A stretch of 64,000 bases of DNA from VRUE01 sp963837695. Its GTDB lineage: Bacteria > Actinomycetota > Thermoleophilia > Solirubrobacterales > 70-9. How positions within the stretch are numbered: the stretch's first letter is position 1; every line of letters begins with the position of its first letter. The translations under genes were made by a program, and so were the position numbers. The DNA lies in NCBI GenBank assembly GCA_963837695.1, contig CAWINZ010000005.1:1240001-1304000 (forward strand), written 5' to 3'. A model generated the notes under the pieces. It was not told the DNA's origin, did no database searches, and saw only the letters and a list, made by a program, of their open reading frames with translations. Shown here piece after piece: positions 17,916 to 25,716 of the stretch.

Positions 17916-19327
17916 TCGAGGCCGTGTTCAAGCCGGGTGGCGACGCCGCCACCGCGCTCTACATCGTCGCCTTCTCGCTCTTCATCATCGGGGTCAAACG
18001 CGGCACCCACCCGACCTCCGCCAAGCAGGGCAACCTGATCGCCGCCGCCGGCATGGTGGTCGCGGTCATCACCACCCTGCTGCTCGACGGGATCGGCAAC
18101 TGGGGCCTGATCGCGATCGGCCTCGGGGTCGGCTCTGCGGTCGGCGTGATCGCCTCGGTGCGCGTGCAGATGACCGAGATGCCGCAGATGGTCGCCCTCT
18201 ACAACGGCGTCGGCGGCGGCGCCGTCGCGCTGATCGCCTGGTCGGAGATCCGCCACGGGATCTCGCTCGGCGAGGAGATCCCGCTGGACACGCTGATCCC
18301 GGTCCTCTTCGCCGGGGTGGTGGGCTCGATCTCCTTCTGGGGCTCGAACATCGCCTTCGCCAAGCTCCAGGACCTGATCCCGACCCGGCCGCTCGCCGTT
18401 CCCGGCCAGCAGGTGATCAACGTCGTCCTGCTGATCGGCATCCTCGCCGCCTGCGTCGACATCGCGACCAACAACGGCGATCCCTCGCAGGCGATCTTCA
18501 TCGGCATCCTGATCGCCGCGGCGCTGCTCGGCAACCTCGTCGTGCTGCCGATCGGCGGCGCCGACATGCCGGTCGTGATCTCGCTGCTCAACGCCTTCAC
18601 CGGTCTCTCTGCTGCCGCGGCGGGCTTCGCCCTCGACAACGTCGCGCTGATCGTCGCCGGCACCCTGGTCGGCTCCTCGGGAACGATCCTGACGATGGAG
18701 ATGGCGACGGCGATGAACCGCTCCGTCGCCAACGTCCTCTTCGCCGGCTTCGGCGGCGCTCCGGCCGGCGGTGGGGGAGGTCCCGGCGAGGAGCGGCCAC
18801 ACGTCTCGATCGGCGCCCAGGACGCGGCGATCAAGCTCGCCTACGCCGACACCGTCGTGATCGTCCCCGGCTACGGCCTCGCCGTCGCCCAGGCCCAGCA
18901 CGCGATCAAGGAGGTCGCAGACGAGTTGGAGAAGCGCGGCGTCACGGTCAACTACGCGATCCATCCCGTCGCCGGCCGCATGCCCGGCCACATGAACGTC
19001 CTGCTTGCCGAGGCCGACGTGCCCTACGAGCAGCTGCGTGAGATGGAGGACATCAATCCCGAAATGCCCCGCACCGACGTCGCGGTCATCGTCGGCGCCA
19101 ACGACGTCACCAACCCGGCGGCCAAAAACGATCCGGACAGCCCGATTGCCGGCATGCCGATCATCGAAGTCTCCGAGGCCCAGCAGGTGATCGTGATCAA
19201 GCGCTCGCTCAGTCCCGGCTTCGCCGGCATCGACAACGACCTCTTCTACGAACCGAACACCTCGATGCTCTTCGCCGACGCCAAACAGGCCGCGGCGGAC
19301 ATCGCCGGCGAGATCCAGAACCTCTAG
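17912..19327 (+). CDS. pntB: NAD(P) transhydrogenase subunit beta
   Basis: A 471-residue subunit with eight or nine transmembrane helices in the N-terminal two-thirds, followed by the NADP(H)-binding domain III. Diagnostic blocks are ANNGDPSQA-like IATNNGDPSQ, VLPIGGADMPVVISLLNA and the domain III motif VPGYGLAVAQAQHA. AGRMPGHMNVLLAEADVPY and the C-terminal VIVGANDVTNPAA follow. Starts at GTG overlapping the pntAB stop. Completes a full pnt operon supplying NADPH. A family 1 structured repeat lies 36 nt downstream. Confidence 0.96.
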   Translation: MIEAVFKPGGDAATALYIVAFSLFIIGVKRGTHPTSAKQGNLIAAAGMVVAVITTLLLDGIGNWGLIAIGLGVGSAVGVIASVRVQMTEMPQMVALYNGVGGGAVALIAWSEIRHGISLGEEIPLDTLIPVLFAGVVGSISFWGSNIAFAKLQDLIPTRPLAVPGQQVINVVLLIGILAACVDIATNNGDPSQAIFIGILIAAALLGNLVVLPIGGADMPVVISLLNAFTGLSAAAAGFALDNVALIVAGTLVGSSGTILTMEMATAMNRSVANVLFAGFGGAPAGGGGGPGEERPHVSIGAQDAAIKLAYADTVVIVPGYGLAVAQAQHAIKEVADELEKRGVTVNYAIHPVAGRMPGHMNVLLAEADVPYEQLREMEDINPEMPRTDVAVIVGANDVTNPAAKNDPDSPIAGMPIIEVSEAQQVIVIKRSLSPGFAGIDNDLFYEPNTSMLFADAKQAAADIAGEIQNL

Positions 19328-19363
19328 GGAGCCTGTCTCGGGTCGATGGCGTGTGCGTCGTAG

Positions 19364-19478
19364 GGGGCTGTCCCGGTAGGGCTTCCACTTAACTTTTTCG
19401 ATGTGGTGCTGGAGGGCTGACGCCCGCGGTCCGGCACCGAAAAAGTACAAGACGTTTCAGCCCTACCGGGACAGCCCC
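19364..19478 (+). repeat. Structured intergenic repeat family 1, copy A
   Basis: Outer stem 19364-19383 with 19459-19478 is 20 bp and perfect. Inside it are the conserved blocks CTTAACTTTTTCG (19388-19400) and CGAAAAAGTACAAGACG (19438-19454), which form a second stem. The centre carries GGGCTGACGCCCG (19414-19426), itself a small hairpin. The same blocks occur at 48160-48270 and 60873-60988, with different but still perfectly paired outer arms. Lies after pntB. Confidence 0.85.
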
Positions 19479-19521
19479 ACTCGAGGGGGGAGAGGTTGAC
19501 GCCCTGTGCCCTTGGTTGTAG

Positions 19522-20391
19522 GTGGACGAGCGTGGGCAGGGGACTGTGGAGTGGGTGGGGGTCGTCGCTGTGGTTGCGTTGCTGCTCGCCGCGCTGGTTG
19601 CTGTCGGGGTGCGGGTGCCGGGGACGGAGCTGGCTCGGGCTCTTGCTTCGCGGATGCTTTGTGCCGTGTCGATGGCCGACGGGTGCGGGGACGAGCCGGT
19701 GCTGATCGCCGCCTATGGCTCCGACGTCGGTGAGCTGGTGCGGGAGCACATGCCGACGGTCTTCTTCGAGCAGGGCTCGCGGGCTATGCCGGTCGACTTT
19801 CGGCATTGTCGCGACACGGCCTGCGGCGATGGCTCGGCGCGTGGCCTGGTGCATGAGACCGATGCCGGCCTGCCGGTGACGGCTTTCGTCCATGTGATCG
19901 AACGAGGCGGCAATCTCTACATCCAGTACTGGCTCTACTACGCCGACTCGGCCACGCTGCGCGGCGTGCCGATCGCCGGGGAAGAGGGCTACCACCACGA
20001 CGACTGGGAATCCGTCGACATTCGCGTCGCCCCCGACGGCAGCGTCGTCGAGCGCGCCTCTTCGCATCACGGCTACAACTACGCGCAGAGCGTCGCCAAC
20101 GTCGGTTCGGATGCCGGCATCGATTCGCTCAGGAACCTCGCCGAAGACGTCGGGGCCAGGCCGCGCAACGGCTGGGGCAAGGAGACCCACATGCTCGTCG
20201 TCTCCGGCGGCAGTCACGCCGGTAATACGAACGGCTTCCTGCGCATCGACCGCGTCACCCCCGGCCGTCGCGTCCACCTCGTCCCGTTGGAGCCGATCGC
20301 CGCGGCCGAAGGCACCGCCTACCGCTTCGCAATCAGCCCACCCTGGCGCAAGCGCGTCTGGCGCGACCCCGAGGCGAGTGGCACAGATTGA
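19522..20391 (+). CDS. Prepilin-like anchored protein with Vps62-like domain
   Basis: A 289-residue protein. The N-terminus RGQGTVEWVG followed by about 20 hydrophobic residues is the pattern of Flp/TadE class III prepilin signals, where cleavage follows Gly and Glu sits at +5. The rest is extracellular: MPTVFFEQGSRAMPVDF, then IQYWLYYADS and YHHDDWESVDIRV. These resemble the Vps62 family seen in fungal and some bacterial proteins; catalysis has not been shown for it. GTG start with no clear ribosome-binding site. No other tad or pilus gene is nearby. The domain calls are moderate; the protein may be a secreted or pilus-associated factor. Confidence 0.7.
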   Translation: MDERGQGTVEWVGVVAVVALLLAALVAVGVRVPGTELARALASRMLCAVSMADGCGDEPVLIAAYGSDVGELVREHMPTVFFEQGSRAMPVDFRHCRDTACGDGSARGLVHETDAGLPVTAFVHVIERGGNLYIQYWLYYADSATLRGVPIAGEEGYHHDDWESVDIRVAPDGSVVERASSHHGYNYAQSVANVGSDAGIDSLRNLAEDVGARPRNGWGKETHMLVVSGGSHAGNTNGFLRIDRVTPGRRVHLVPLEPIAAAEGTAYRFAISPPWRKRVWRDPEASGTD

Positions 20392-20396
20392 AGCTC

Positions 20397-20437
20397 CGAC
20401 CTGCATATTGCCCCTAATAGGGGTTCGATGCAGGTCG
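20397..20437 (+). terminator. Nested hairpin between convergent genes
   Basis: CGACCTGCAT (20397-20406) pairs perfectly with 20428-20437. The loop holds a second palindrome, CCCCTAATAGGGG (20411-20423). It starts 5 nt after the stop of the prepilin-like gene and ends 16 nt before the stop of the convergent SDR gene, so a bidirectional terminator role is plausible. No T tract. Confidence 0.5.
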
Positions 20438-20453
20438 CGTCTGTCGTGCTTGG

Positions 20454-21224
20454 CTACTTTGGCGGCATGCGCAGGGCGCCGTCGAGGCGGATCGTCTCGC
20501 CGTTGAGCATCGGGTTGGCGACGATCTGCTCGACCAGCTGCGCGTATTCGGCCGGGCGGCCCAGCCGCGAAGGGAAGGGGATGCCGGCGCCCAGCGCCTC
20601 TCGGGCCTCCTCTGGCAGCGCCGCCAGCAGTGGCGTGTCGAAGAGGCCGGGGGCGATCGTCACGACCCGCACCCCGCGCGAGGCCATGTCGCGGGCCGCG
20701 GGCAGGGTCATGCCGACGATGCCGCCCTTCGAGGCCGCGTAGGCGATCTGGCCGATCTGGCCATCGTAGGCGGCGATCGAGGCGGTGTTGACGCAGACGC
20801 CGCGCTCGCCTTCGTCGTCGGGCTCGTTCTCGCTCATCGCCGCTGCGGCGAGTCGCAGGACGTTAAAGGTCCCGATCAGGTTGACCTTGACCACGTTGGA
20901 GAAGAATTCGAGGTTGTGGGGACCGCCCCTGTGGGCGACGCGCTCGGCCCAGCCGATCCCCGCGCAGCAGACCGAGATTCGCAGGCCGTCCTCGCCCGCA
21001 CCCACGGCCTCCTCGACGGCCGCCGCAACCGCGGTCTCATCGGTCACGTCCGCCGCGACGAAGCTCGCGCCGCCGCCCAGCTCCGCGGCCAGCGCCTCGC
21101 CCTTCTCGGCGTTGAGGTCGGCGATGAGGACCGCTGCGCCCGCCGCGGCCAGCGCCCGCGCGGTCGCCTCGCCGAGCCCGGAAGCCCCGCCCGCGACCAG
21201 CGCCGCTTTGCCCTCGACCTGCAT
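20454..21224 (-). CDS. SDR-family 3-hydroxyacyl-CoA dehydrogenase-like oxidoreductase
   Basis: Short-chain dehydrogenase of 256 residues. It has the cofactor motif LVAGGASGLGEATA (TGxxxGxG variant) and an acidic residue after beta-2 (LIADLNAEKG) favouring NAD. The substrate Ser is in VNTASIAAYDG and the catalytic pair is YAASKGG. The subgroup resembles HSD17B10/short-chain 3-hydroxyacyl-CoA dehydrogenases. A palindrome overlaps its start codon. It is monocistronic, convergent with the prepilin-like gene and divergent from egtB. Substrate is inferred from family resemblance only. Confidence 0.87.
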   Translation of the reverse strand: MQVEGKAALVAGGASGLGEATARALAAAGAAVLIADLNAEKGEALAAELGGGASFVAADVTDETAVAAAVEEAVGAGEDGLRISVCCAGIGWAERVAHRGGPHNLEFFSNVVKVNLIGTFNVLRLAAAAMSENEPDDEGERGVCVNTASIAAYDGQIGQIAYAASKGGIVGMTLPAARDMASRGVRVVTIAPGLFDTPLLAALPEEAREALGAGIPFPSRLGRPAEYAQLVEQIVANPMLNGETIRLDGALRMPPK

Positions 21225-21235
21225 CGAGTGCAGGT
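21217..21235 (-). promoter_or_regulatory. Palindrome over the SDR start codon
   Basis: ACCTGCA (21217-21223) and TGCAGGT (21229-21235) form a perfect 7-bp inverted repeat with a 5-nt spacer. The ATG of the SDR gene (minus strand, 21224-21222) lies inside it. This looks like an autoregulatory operator, or a start-site hairpin. Confidence 0.4.
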
Positions 21236-21295
21236 TTTATCGCTTCGTCACATCTTCCGCGCTGACCCCGTTAGTGTGTCCGTATTGCCACCGAG

Positions 21296-22444
21296 GTGAA
21301 GGCAAGCTCCAGTCTCAAGGCAGCGATCGCGGACCGGCTCGCGGAGGCTCGTAGACGCACCTACGAGCTGATCGAGCCGCTCGATGATGAGCAGCTCAAC
21401 CGCGTCTACTCGCCGATCCTCAGCCCGCTGGCCTGGGACCTCGGGCACATCGCCAACTTTGAGGAGCTCTGGCTGGTGCAGACGATCGGCGAGCGCGAGC
21501 CGCTGCACGGCGAGCTGGGCCGCTTCTACGACGCGATCGAGAACCCGCGCACGACGCGTGGCGAGCTGCCGATCCTGCGCGACGCCGAGCTGCGCTCCTA
21601 CCTGGCCGACGTACGCGAGCGCACCCTCGAGGTGCTCGACGAGGTCGACATTTCCACCGACGCCGACGACGCCCTGCTGCGCGAGGGCTTCGTCTACGAG
21701 CTGCTGCTCGCCCACGAGCAGCAGCACAACGAGACGATGCTGCAGCTGCTGCAGCTGGTCGACGGCTACGAACCGCCCGCCGAGCTCGTAGCGCGTTCGC
21801 GTTTTGTCGGCCAGAGCGCGACAAAGAGCGAACGCACGGTGGAGGGAGGGACGATGGTCCCCATCGACGGCGGCGAGTACGAGGTCGGCGCCCCCGCAAC
21901 CGGTTTCGCCTACGACAACGAGCGTCCGCGCCACGCGGTCACGCTCGCCGCCTTCGAGATCGATCGAGCTCCCGTCTCCAACGCTGCGTACATCGCCTAC
22001 ATGGAGGCGACCGGGGCGAAGGCGCCCCTCTACTGGGAGGGCGACGCCGAGTCTGGCTGGGTGAGCGTCGCGAGGGGCCACCACGAGCCGGTCGACTCCG
22101 CCCGGCCAGTCATTCACGTCTCCTGGGAGGAGGCCGACGCCTACGCCCGCTGGGCCGGGAAGCGGTTGCCCACGGAGCACGAGTGGGAGGCTGCCCGGCC
22201 TGAGTTGGAGGCCGTCGGCCAGGTCTGGGAGTGGACCTCCTCCGACTTCCTCGCCTACCCCGGCTTTGAGGCCTTCCCCTACCGCGAGTACTCGGAGGTC
22301 TTCTTCGGCGCTGAGTACAAGGTGCTGCGCGGGGGATCCTGGGCGACCGACCGCGCCGTCATGCGACCGAGCTTCCGCAACTGGGACCTACCGCGGCGGC
22401 GCCAGATCTTCTCCGGGTTCCGCTGCGCGAGGGACGCGGGATGA
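21296..22444 (+). CDS. egtB: Ergothioneine synthase EgtB (sulfoxide synthase)
   Basis: Non-haem iron enzyme joining the sulfur donor to N-alpha-trimethylhistidine (hercynine). The 382 residues show a DinB-like N-terminal domain with iron ligands in LAWDLGHIANFE and the HxxxH block LAHEQQHNETM. A formylglycine-generating-enzyme-like C-terminal domain follows (RPVIHVSWEEADAYARW and GGSWATDRAVMRPSFRNW). It is somewhat shorter than the mycobacterial enzyme. GTG start. The two domains are joined by a linker encoded by a near-perfect inverted repeat (21793-21835). It overlaps egtD by ATGA. Confidence 0.93.
   Translation: MKASSSLKAAIADRLAEARRRTYELIEPLDDEQLNRVYSPILSPLAWDLGHIANFEELWLVQTIGEREPLHGELGRFYDAIENPRTTRGELPILRDAELRSYLADVRERTLEVLDEVDISTDADDALLREGFVYELLLAHEQQHNETMLQLLQLVDGYEPPAELVARSRFVGQSATKSERTVEGGTMVPIDGGEYEVGAPATGFAYDNERPRHAVTLAAFEIDRAPVSNAAYIAYMEATGAKAPLYWEGDAESGWVSVARGHHEPVDSARPVIHVSWEEADAYARWAGKRLPTEHEWEAARPELEAVGQVWEWTSSDFLAYPGFEAFPYREYSEVFFGAEYKVLRGGSWATDRAVMRPSFRNWDLPRRRQIFSGFRCARDAG
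21793..21835 (+). repeat. Inverted repeat inside the egtB linker
   Basis: GCGTTCGC (21793-21800) pairs with 21828-21835, and the stem continues inward for nine more positions with one mismatch and one G-T pair, leaving a loop at 21810-21818. It encodes the variable linker between the two EgtB domains (about residues 166-180). Confidence 0.5.
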
Positions 22445-23430
22445 CCCCCGGGGCCGCAGCCGAGCCGATCGAGATCGAGGTGCGTTTGCGCGCCGACGGT
22501 GGCCTGGCGATGGCGCGCGACATCCGCCTCGGCCTGACCGCCAGGCCGAAGGAGCTGGCGCCCAAGTACTTCTATGACGAGCGCGGCTCGCGTCTCTTCG
22601 AGGAGATCACCGAGCTTCCGGAGTACTACCCGACCCGCGCCGAGCGCGAGATCCTCGCCCGGCGTTCGACGGAGATCGTCGCCGCGGCGGGGGAGCCGGG
22701 GACTCTGGTCGAGCTCGGCTCGGGCTCGGCGGCGAAGACGCGTCACCTGCTGAGTGCGATGCGCGACGCCGGCTGCCTCACCACCTACGTCCCGGTCGAC
22801 ATCTCCGAGCAGATCACCCACGACACCGCCGAATCGCTGGTCGAGGAGTACCCGGGCCTCGCCGTTCGCGGCCTCGTTTGCGACTTCGAGCACGATCTCG
22901 AGCGTATTCCCAACGGTGGCGGTGGCCGGCTCGTCGCCTTCCTGGGCGGCACGATCGGCAACCTCTATCCGGATGCTCGGCGCGACTTCCTCGCCCGGAT
23001 CGCGGCTCTGCTCGAACCGGGCGACCGCATCCTCCTCGGCACCGACCTGGTCAAGGAGCCGAGCCGGCTGGAGGCCGCCTATAACGACTCCCAAGGGGTC
23101 ACCTCCGAATTCAACAAGAACGTCCTGCGGGTGCTCAACCGTGAGCTCGGGGCCGACTTCGACCTCGCCTGCTTTGAGCACGTGGCTCGCTACGACGTCG
23201 CCGCCGCCCGCATGGACATCCGCCTGCGCTCGCTCGTCGAGCAGACCGTGCGGCTCGACGGGCTCGACCTGACCGTGCGCTTTGGCGCCGAGGAGGAGAT
23301 GCGGACCGAGATCTCGACCAAGTTCACTCGCGAGGGGCTCGAAGGCATCTATCGCAAGGCGGGATTGCGGCCGGACGGATGGTTCACCGATGCTGCCGGG
23401 GACTACGCGCTGAGCCTAGCTTCGGTTTAG
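22441..23430 (+). CDS. egtD: L-histidine N-alpha-methyltransferase
   Basis: Transfers three methyl groups from SAM to histidine to make hercynine, the first step of ergothioneine synthesis. The 329 residues carry LTARPKELAPKYFYDERGS and FEEITELPEYYPTRAEREI, both diagnostic of EgtD. The SAM site LVELGSGSAAKTRHLL, YVPVDISEQ and FLGGTIGNL follow. The ATG at 22441 overlaps the egtB stop, so the two are translationally coupled. egtA, egtC and egtE are not in the window. Confidence 0.95.
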   Translation: MTPGAAAEPIEIEVRLRADGGLAMARDIRLGLTARPKELAPKYFYDERGSRLFEEITELPEYYPTRAEREILARRSTEIVAAAGEPGTLVELGSGSAAKTRHLLSAMRDAGCLTTYVPVDISEQITHDTAESLVEEYPGLAVRGLVCDFEHDLERIPNGGGGRLVAFLGGTIGNLYPDARRDFLARIAALLEPGDRILLGTDLVKEPSRLEAAYNDSQGVTSEFNKNVLRVLNRELGADFDLACFEHVARYDVAAARMDIRLRSLVEQTVRLDGLDLTVRFGAEEEMRTEISTKFTREGLEGIYRKAGLRPDGWFTDAAGDYALSLASV

Positions 23431-23475
23431 AGTCGTGGATCGTGATTACCGGGGAGAAGATCGAGGAGGACCAAA

Positions 23476-24762
23476 TTGAGCCTTGACGTCTATCTTTACG
23501 GGGAGCGCGTTGGAACCCTGTTCCCCGCCGGCAACAACGACTACAGACTTGCCTACGACCCCGGTTTGGTCGAGCGGTTCGGACCCGGGAAAGCGTTGCT
23601 GAGCAACTCACTGCCGGCCCGTCCCGAGCCCTACAGCGCCGAGGCCACCAGCGCCTATGTCGAGGGACTGCTGCCGGAGGGCGCGCGCCGCGAGCGGATG
23701 GGCCGCGAGCTCGGCATCGATGCGGCGGACGGCTACCTGATGTTGGCCGAGCTGGGCCAGGACTGTCCCGGGGCGGTCACCTTCCTTCCCGAGGGGGAGC
23801 CCCCGGGGCCGCGGGATCCCAGCTCGCCGGCCTGGCTCGGCGAGGATGAACTGGCCGAACTGGTCAAGCCGCCCCCACCGCGCTTCTTCAGCCCCGACTG
23901 CAGGCAGCGGATGCGCTTCACCCTGCCGGGCCTTCGTCACAAGCTCAGCCTCGTCTACGACGAGGCGGGCGACCGCTGGGCCTGGCCCGAGGCCGGCGCC
24001 CCGAGCACGCACGTGGTCAAGCCCGAGACCGGCGAATACCCCGAATACGTGGCCAACGAGATGTTCTGCACGACTGTCTGCCGCCAGGTCGGCATACCTG
24101 TCGCCAAAGCGACGGTGAAACAGATCGCCGGCCGCAGCTGCCTGGTCTCACCGCGCTACGACCGGGTCGTCGGCGAGGGCCGCGGCGAGGTGCGGCGGCT
24201 GCATTGCGAGTCCTTCTGGCAGGCGCTCGGCGTCCCGCCCGGAACGGACGAGGACAGAGAGAACAGCGACGCTCCCGGCTGGACCGAGGCCCGCGGGCTG
24301 CTCAGCGCGGTCAGCCGCTCCGACGAAGTGGTGAACCTGCTCACCGCGGCCTTCTGCAACTACATCCTCGGCAACGGCGACGTCCACGGGAAAAACTTCG
24401 CCCTGATCGATCGCGACAGGACGACGCTGTCGGGGCCGGGGAAGAAATGGCGGCTGGCGCCGCTGACCGACATCACCTCGACCGCCGTCTACGACGACCC
24501 GGTCCACCACGGCCTGGTCATCTCCGAGGAATACCAGGAAACCTCGTACCTGCTCGAACTGGCCGAAGTCTGCGAAAAATGCGAGTTCGACTTCGAAGTC
24601 CTGCGCGGGTTGGCGGCGACCACGGCAAACCGGATCGGCATGGTGGTGGAGACGATCGCAACGCGCTCCAAGAAGGAAGGCTGGCACCGGCCGATCATCG
24701 ACAGGATCGTCGAAATTGCGGCGGACCGCTCCTTTGGACTCGGGGCCGAGGTGGAGTACTAG
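23476..24762 (+). CDS. HipA-family Ser/Thr kinase without adjacent HipB
   Basis: A 428-residue HipA-like kinase. The N-terminal HipA subdomain MSLDVYLYGERVGTL is present, as are the ATP-binding Lys region THVVKPE, the catalytic loop GNGDVHGKNFALI (Asp and Asn in place) and the metal-binding LTDITSTAVYDD. In place of the autophosphorylated Ser of E. coli HipA (SIAGAQ) the protein has FTLPGLRHK, so Thr stands at the Ser position and Gln is lost. The TTG start has a strong GAGGAGGA (23463-23470) 5 nt upstream. No HipB-like HTH gene adjoins; the upstream gene is egtD. It ends in a 4-nt tail overlap (CTAG) with the convergent LLM gene. It could be an orphan toxin or a domesticated kinase. Confidence 0.82.
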   Translation: MSLDVYLYGERVGTLFPAGNNDYRLAYDPGLVERFGPGKALLSNSLPARPEPYSAEATSAYVEGLLPEGARRERMGRELGIDAADGYLMLAELGQDCPGAVTFLPEGEPPGPRDPSSPAWLGEDELAELVKPPPPRFFSPDCRQRMRFTLPGLRHKLSLVYDEAGDRWAWPEAGAPSTHVVKPETGEYPEYVANEMFCTTVCRQVGIPVAKATVKQIAGRSCLVSPRYDRVVGEGRGEVRRLHCESFWQALGVPPGTDEDRENSDAPGWTEARGLLSAVSRSDEVVNLLTAAFCNYILGNGDVHGKNFALIDRDRTTLSGPGKKWRLAPLTDITSTAVYDDPVHHGLVISEEYQETSYLLELAEVCEKCEFDFEVLRGLAATTANRIGMVVETIATRSKKEGWHRPIIDRIVEIAADRSFGLGAEVEY

Positions 24763-25688
24763 GGCGCCAGCGCGTCGATCGTCTCGGCCAGCTTGTCCGG
24801 GGTGACGATCGGGGTGAGGATTGGAAGCGTTACGCCGCCGGCGACGAAGGCGTCGAGGCGCTCGCGCATCTGCTCGGGCGTGCCGAAGATGAACATGTCT
24901 TCGATCAGCTCCCAGGGTGCCGCTGCGGCCGCGCCCTGGCGGTCGCCCGCCTCCCAGGCGGCGACCATCGCATCGATCTGCTCGCCGTAGCCGAGCCAGC
25001 GGTAGAAGGCGGCGTAGACGGGAACGGTGATGTAGGAGGAGAACATGAAGCGGGCCAGCGGCTCGACCGCCTCGCGCTCGCCAGGCAGGCAGAAGAAGCG
25101 GCAGAGCAGCTCGAAGCCCTCGGGCGCCCCCTCGAGCTGGGCGGCGACCTTGGGCAGGCCGCCGAGCGGGAGGAAGTTGGTGAAGGCTCCGTCGGCGCGC
25201 TCCATCGCCAGGTCGAGCATCTTGCCGCGCAGCGCCGCGAGCACGATCGGCACCCGCTCCGCCGGCGCCGTCTCCAGCTTGAAGCCGCTCGCGGTGCGCT
25301 CGCCGTCGAGGGCGACGCGCAGGAACTCCAGCGTCTCGCGGACCCTGCTCAGCGGCCGCTCGAATGGGATCCCGTTCCAGCCTTCGACGATGCGGTCCGA
25401 GGAGGAGCCGATGCCGAGCACGAAGCGCCCGCCCGAGGCATCGGCGAGCGCCGCGGCCTCCTGCGCCAAGAGCGCCGGGCCGCGCTGGAAGACGCCGACG
25501 ATGCCGGTCCCCAGCCGCGCCCGCTCGGTCCAGGCGGCGCTCAGCGCCAGCGGAGTGAAGCCGTCGGGCCCGTTGGTCTCACCGCTCCAGAGGTCGGTGT
25601 AGCCGGCGGCCTCGGCACGCTTCACGTGCTCCCCGTGATCGGCCAGGCGAGTGCCTGGCAGCGGCAGCGTCAGTCCCCATCGTGCCAT
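24759..25688 (-). CDS. LLM-class flavin/F420-dependent oxidoreductase
   Basis: Luciferase-like monooxygenase superfamily protein of 309 residues. It shows MARWGLTLPLPGTRLADH, YTDLWSGETNGPDGFTPL, ARLGTGIVGVFQRGPALLAQ and the GRFVLGIGSSSDRIVEGWN block typical of the F420-dependent branch. A TATAGG box on the minus strand (25697-25702) lies 8 nt upstream of the ATG, and the same CTATAG serves the divergent glpX gene. Substrate unknown. It converges with hipA, sharing the CTAG stop region. Confidence 0.85.
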   Translation of the reverse strand: MARWGLTLPLPGTRLADHGEHVKRAEAAGYTDLWSGETNGPDGFTPLALSAAWTERARLGTGIVGVFQRGPALLAQEAAALADASGGRFVLGIGSSSDRIVEGWNGIPFERPLSRVRETLEFLRVALDGERTASGFKLETAPAERVPIVLAALRGKMLDLAMERADGAFTNFLPLGGLPKVAAQLEGAPEGFELLCRFFCLPGEREAVEPLARFMFSSYITVPVYAAFYRWLGYGEQIDAMVAAWEAGDRQGAAAAAPWELIEDMFIFGTPEQMRERLDAFVAGGVTLPILTPIVTPDKLAETIDALAP

Positions 25689-25696
25689 CGCGCGAC

Positions 25697-25704
25697 CCTA
25701 TAGC
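25697..25704. promoter_or_regulatory. Shared bidirectional -10 element (CCTATAGC)
   Basis: The palindromic CTATAG supplies TATAGG for the minus-strand LLM gene (8 nt to ATG) and TATAGC for glpX (12 nt to ATG). Only 28 bp separate the two start codons, so both promoters must lie in the opposite coding regions. Confidence 0.4.
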
Positions 25705-25716
25705 CTCCGGGTCTCG

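Noticed and set aside
20397..20437. Possible tRNA because of GGTTCGAT
   Set aside because: No cloverleaf; the sequence is a simple nested hairpin between convergent genes.
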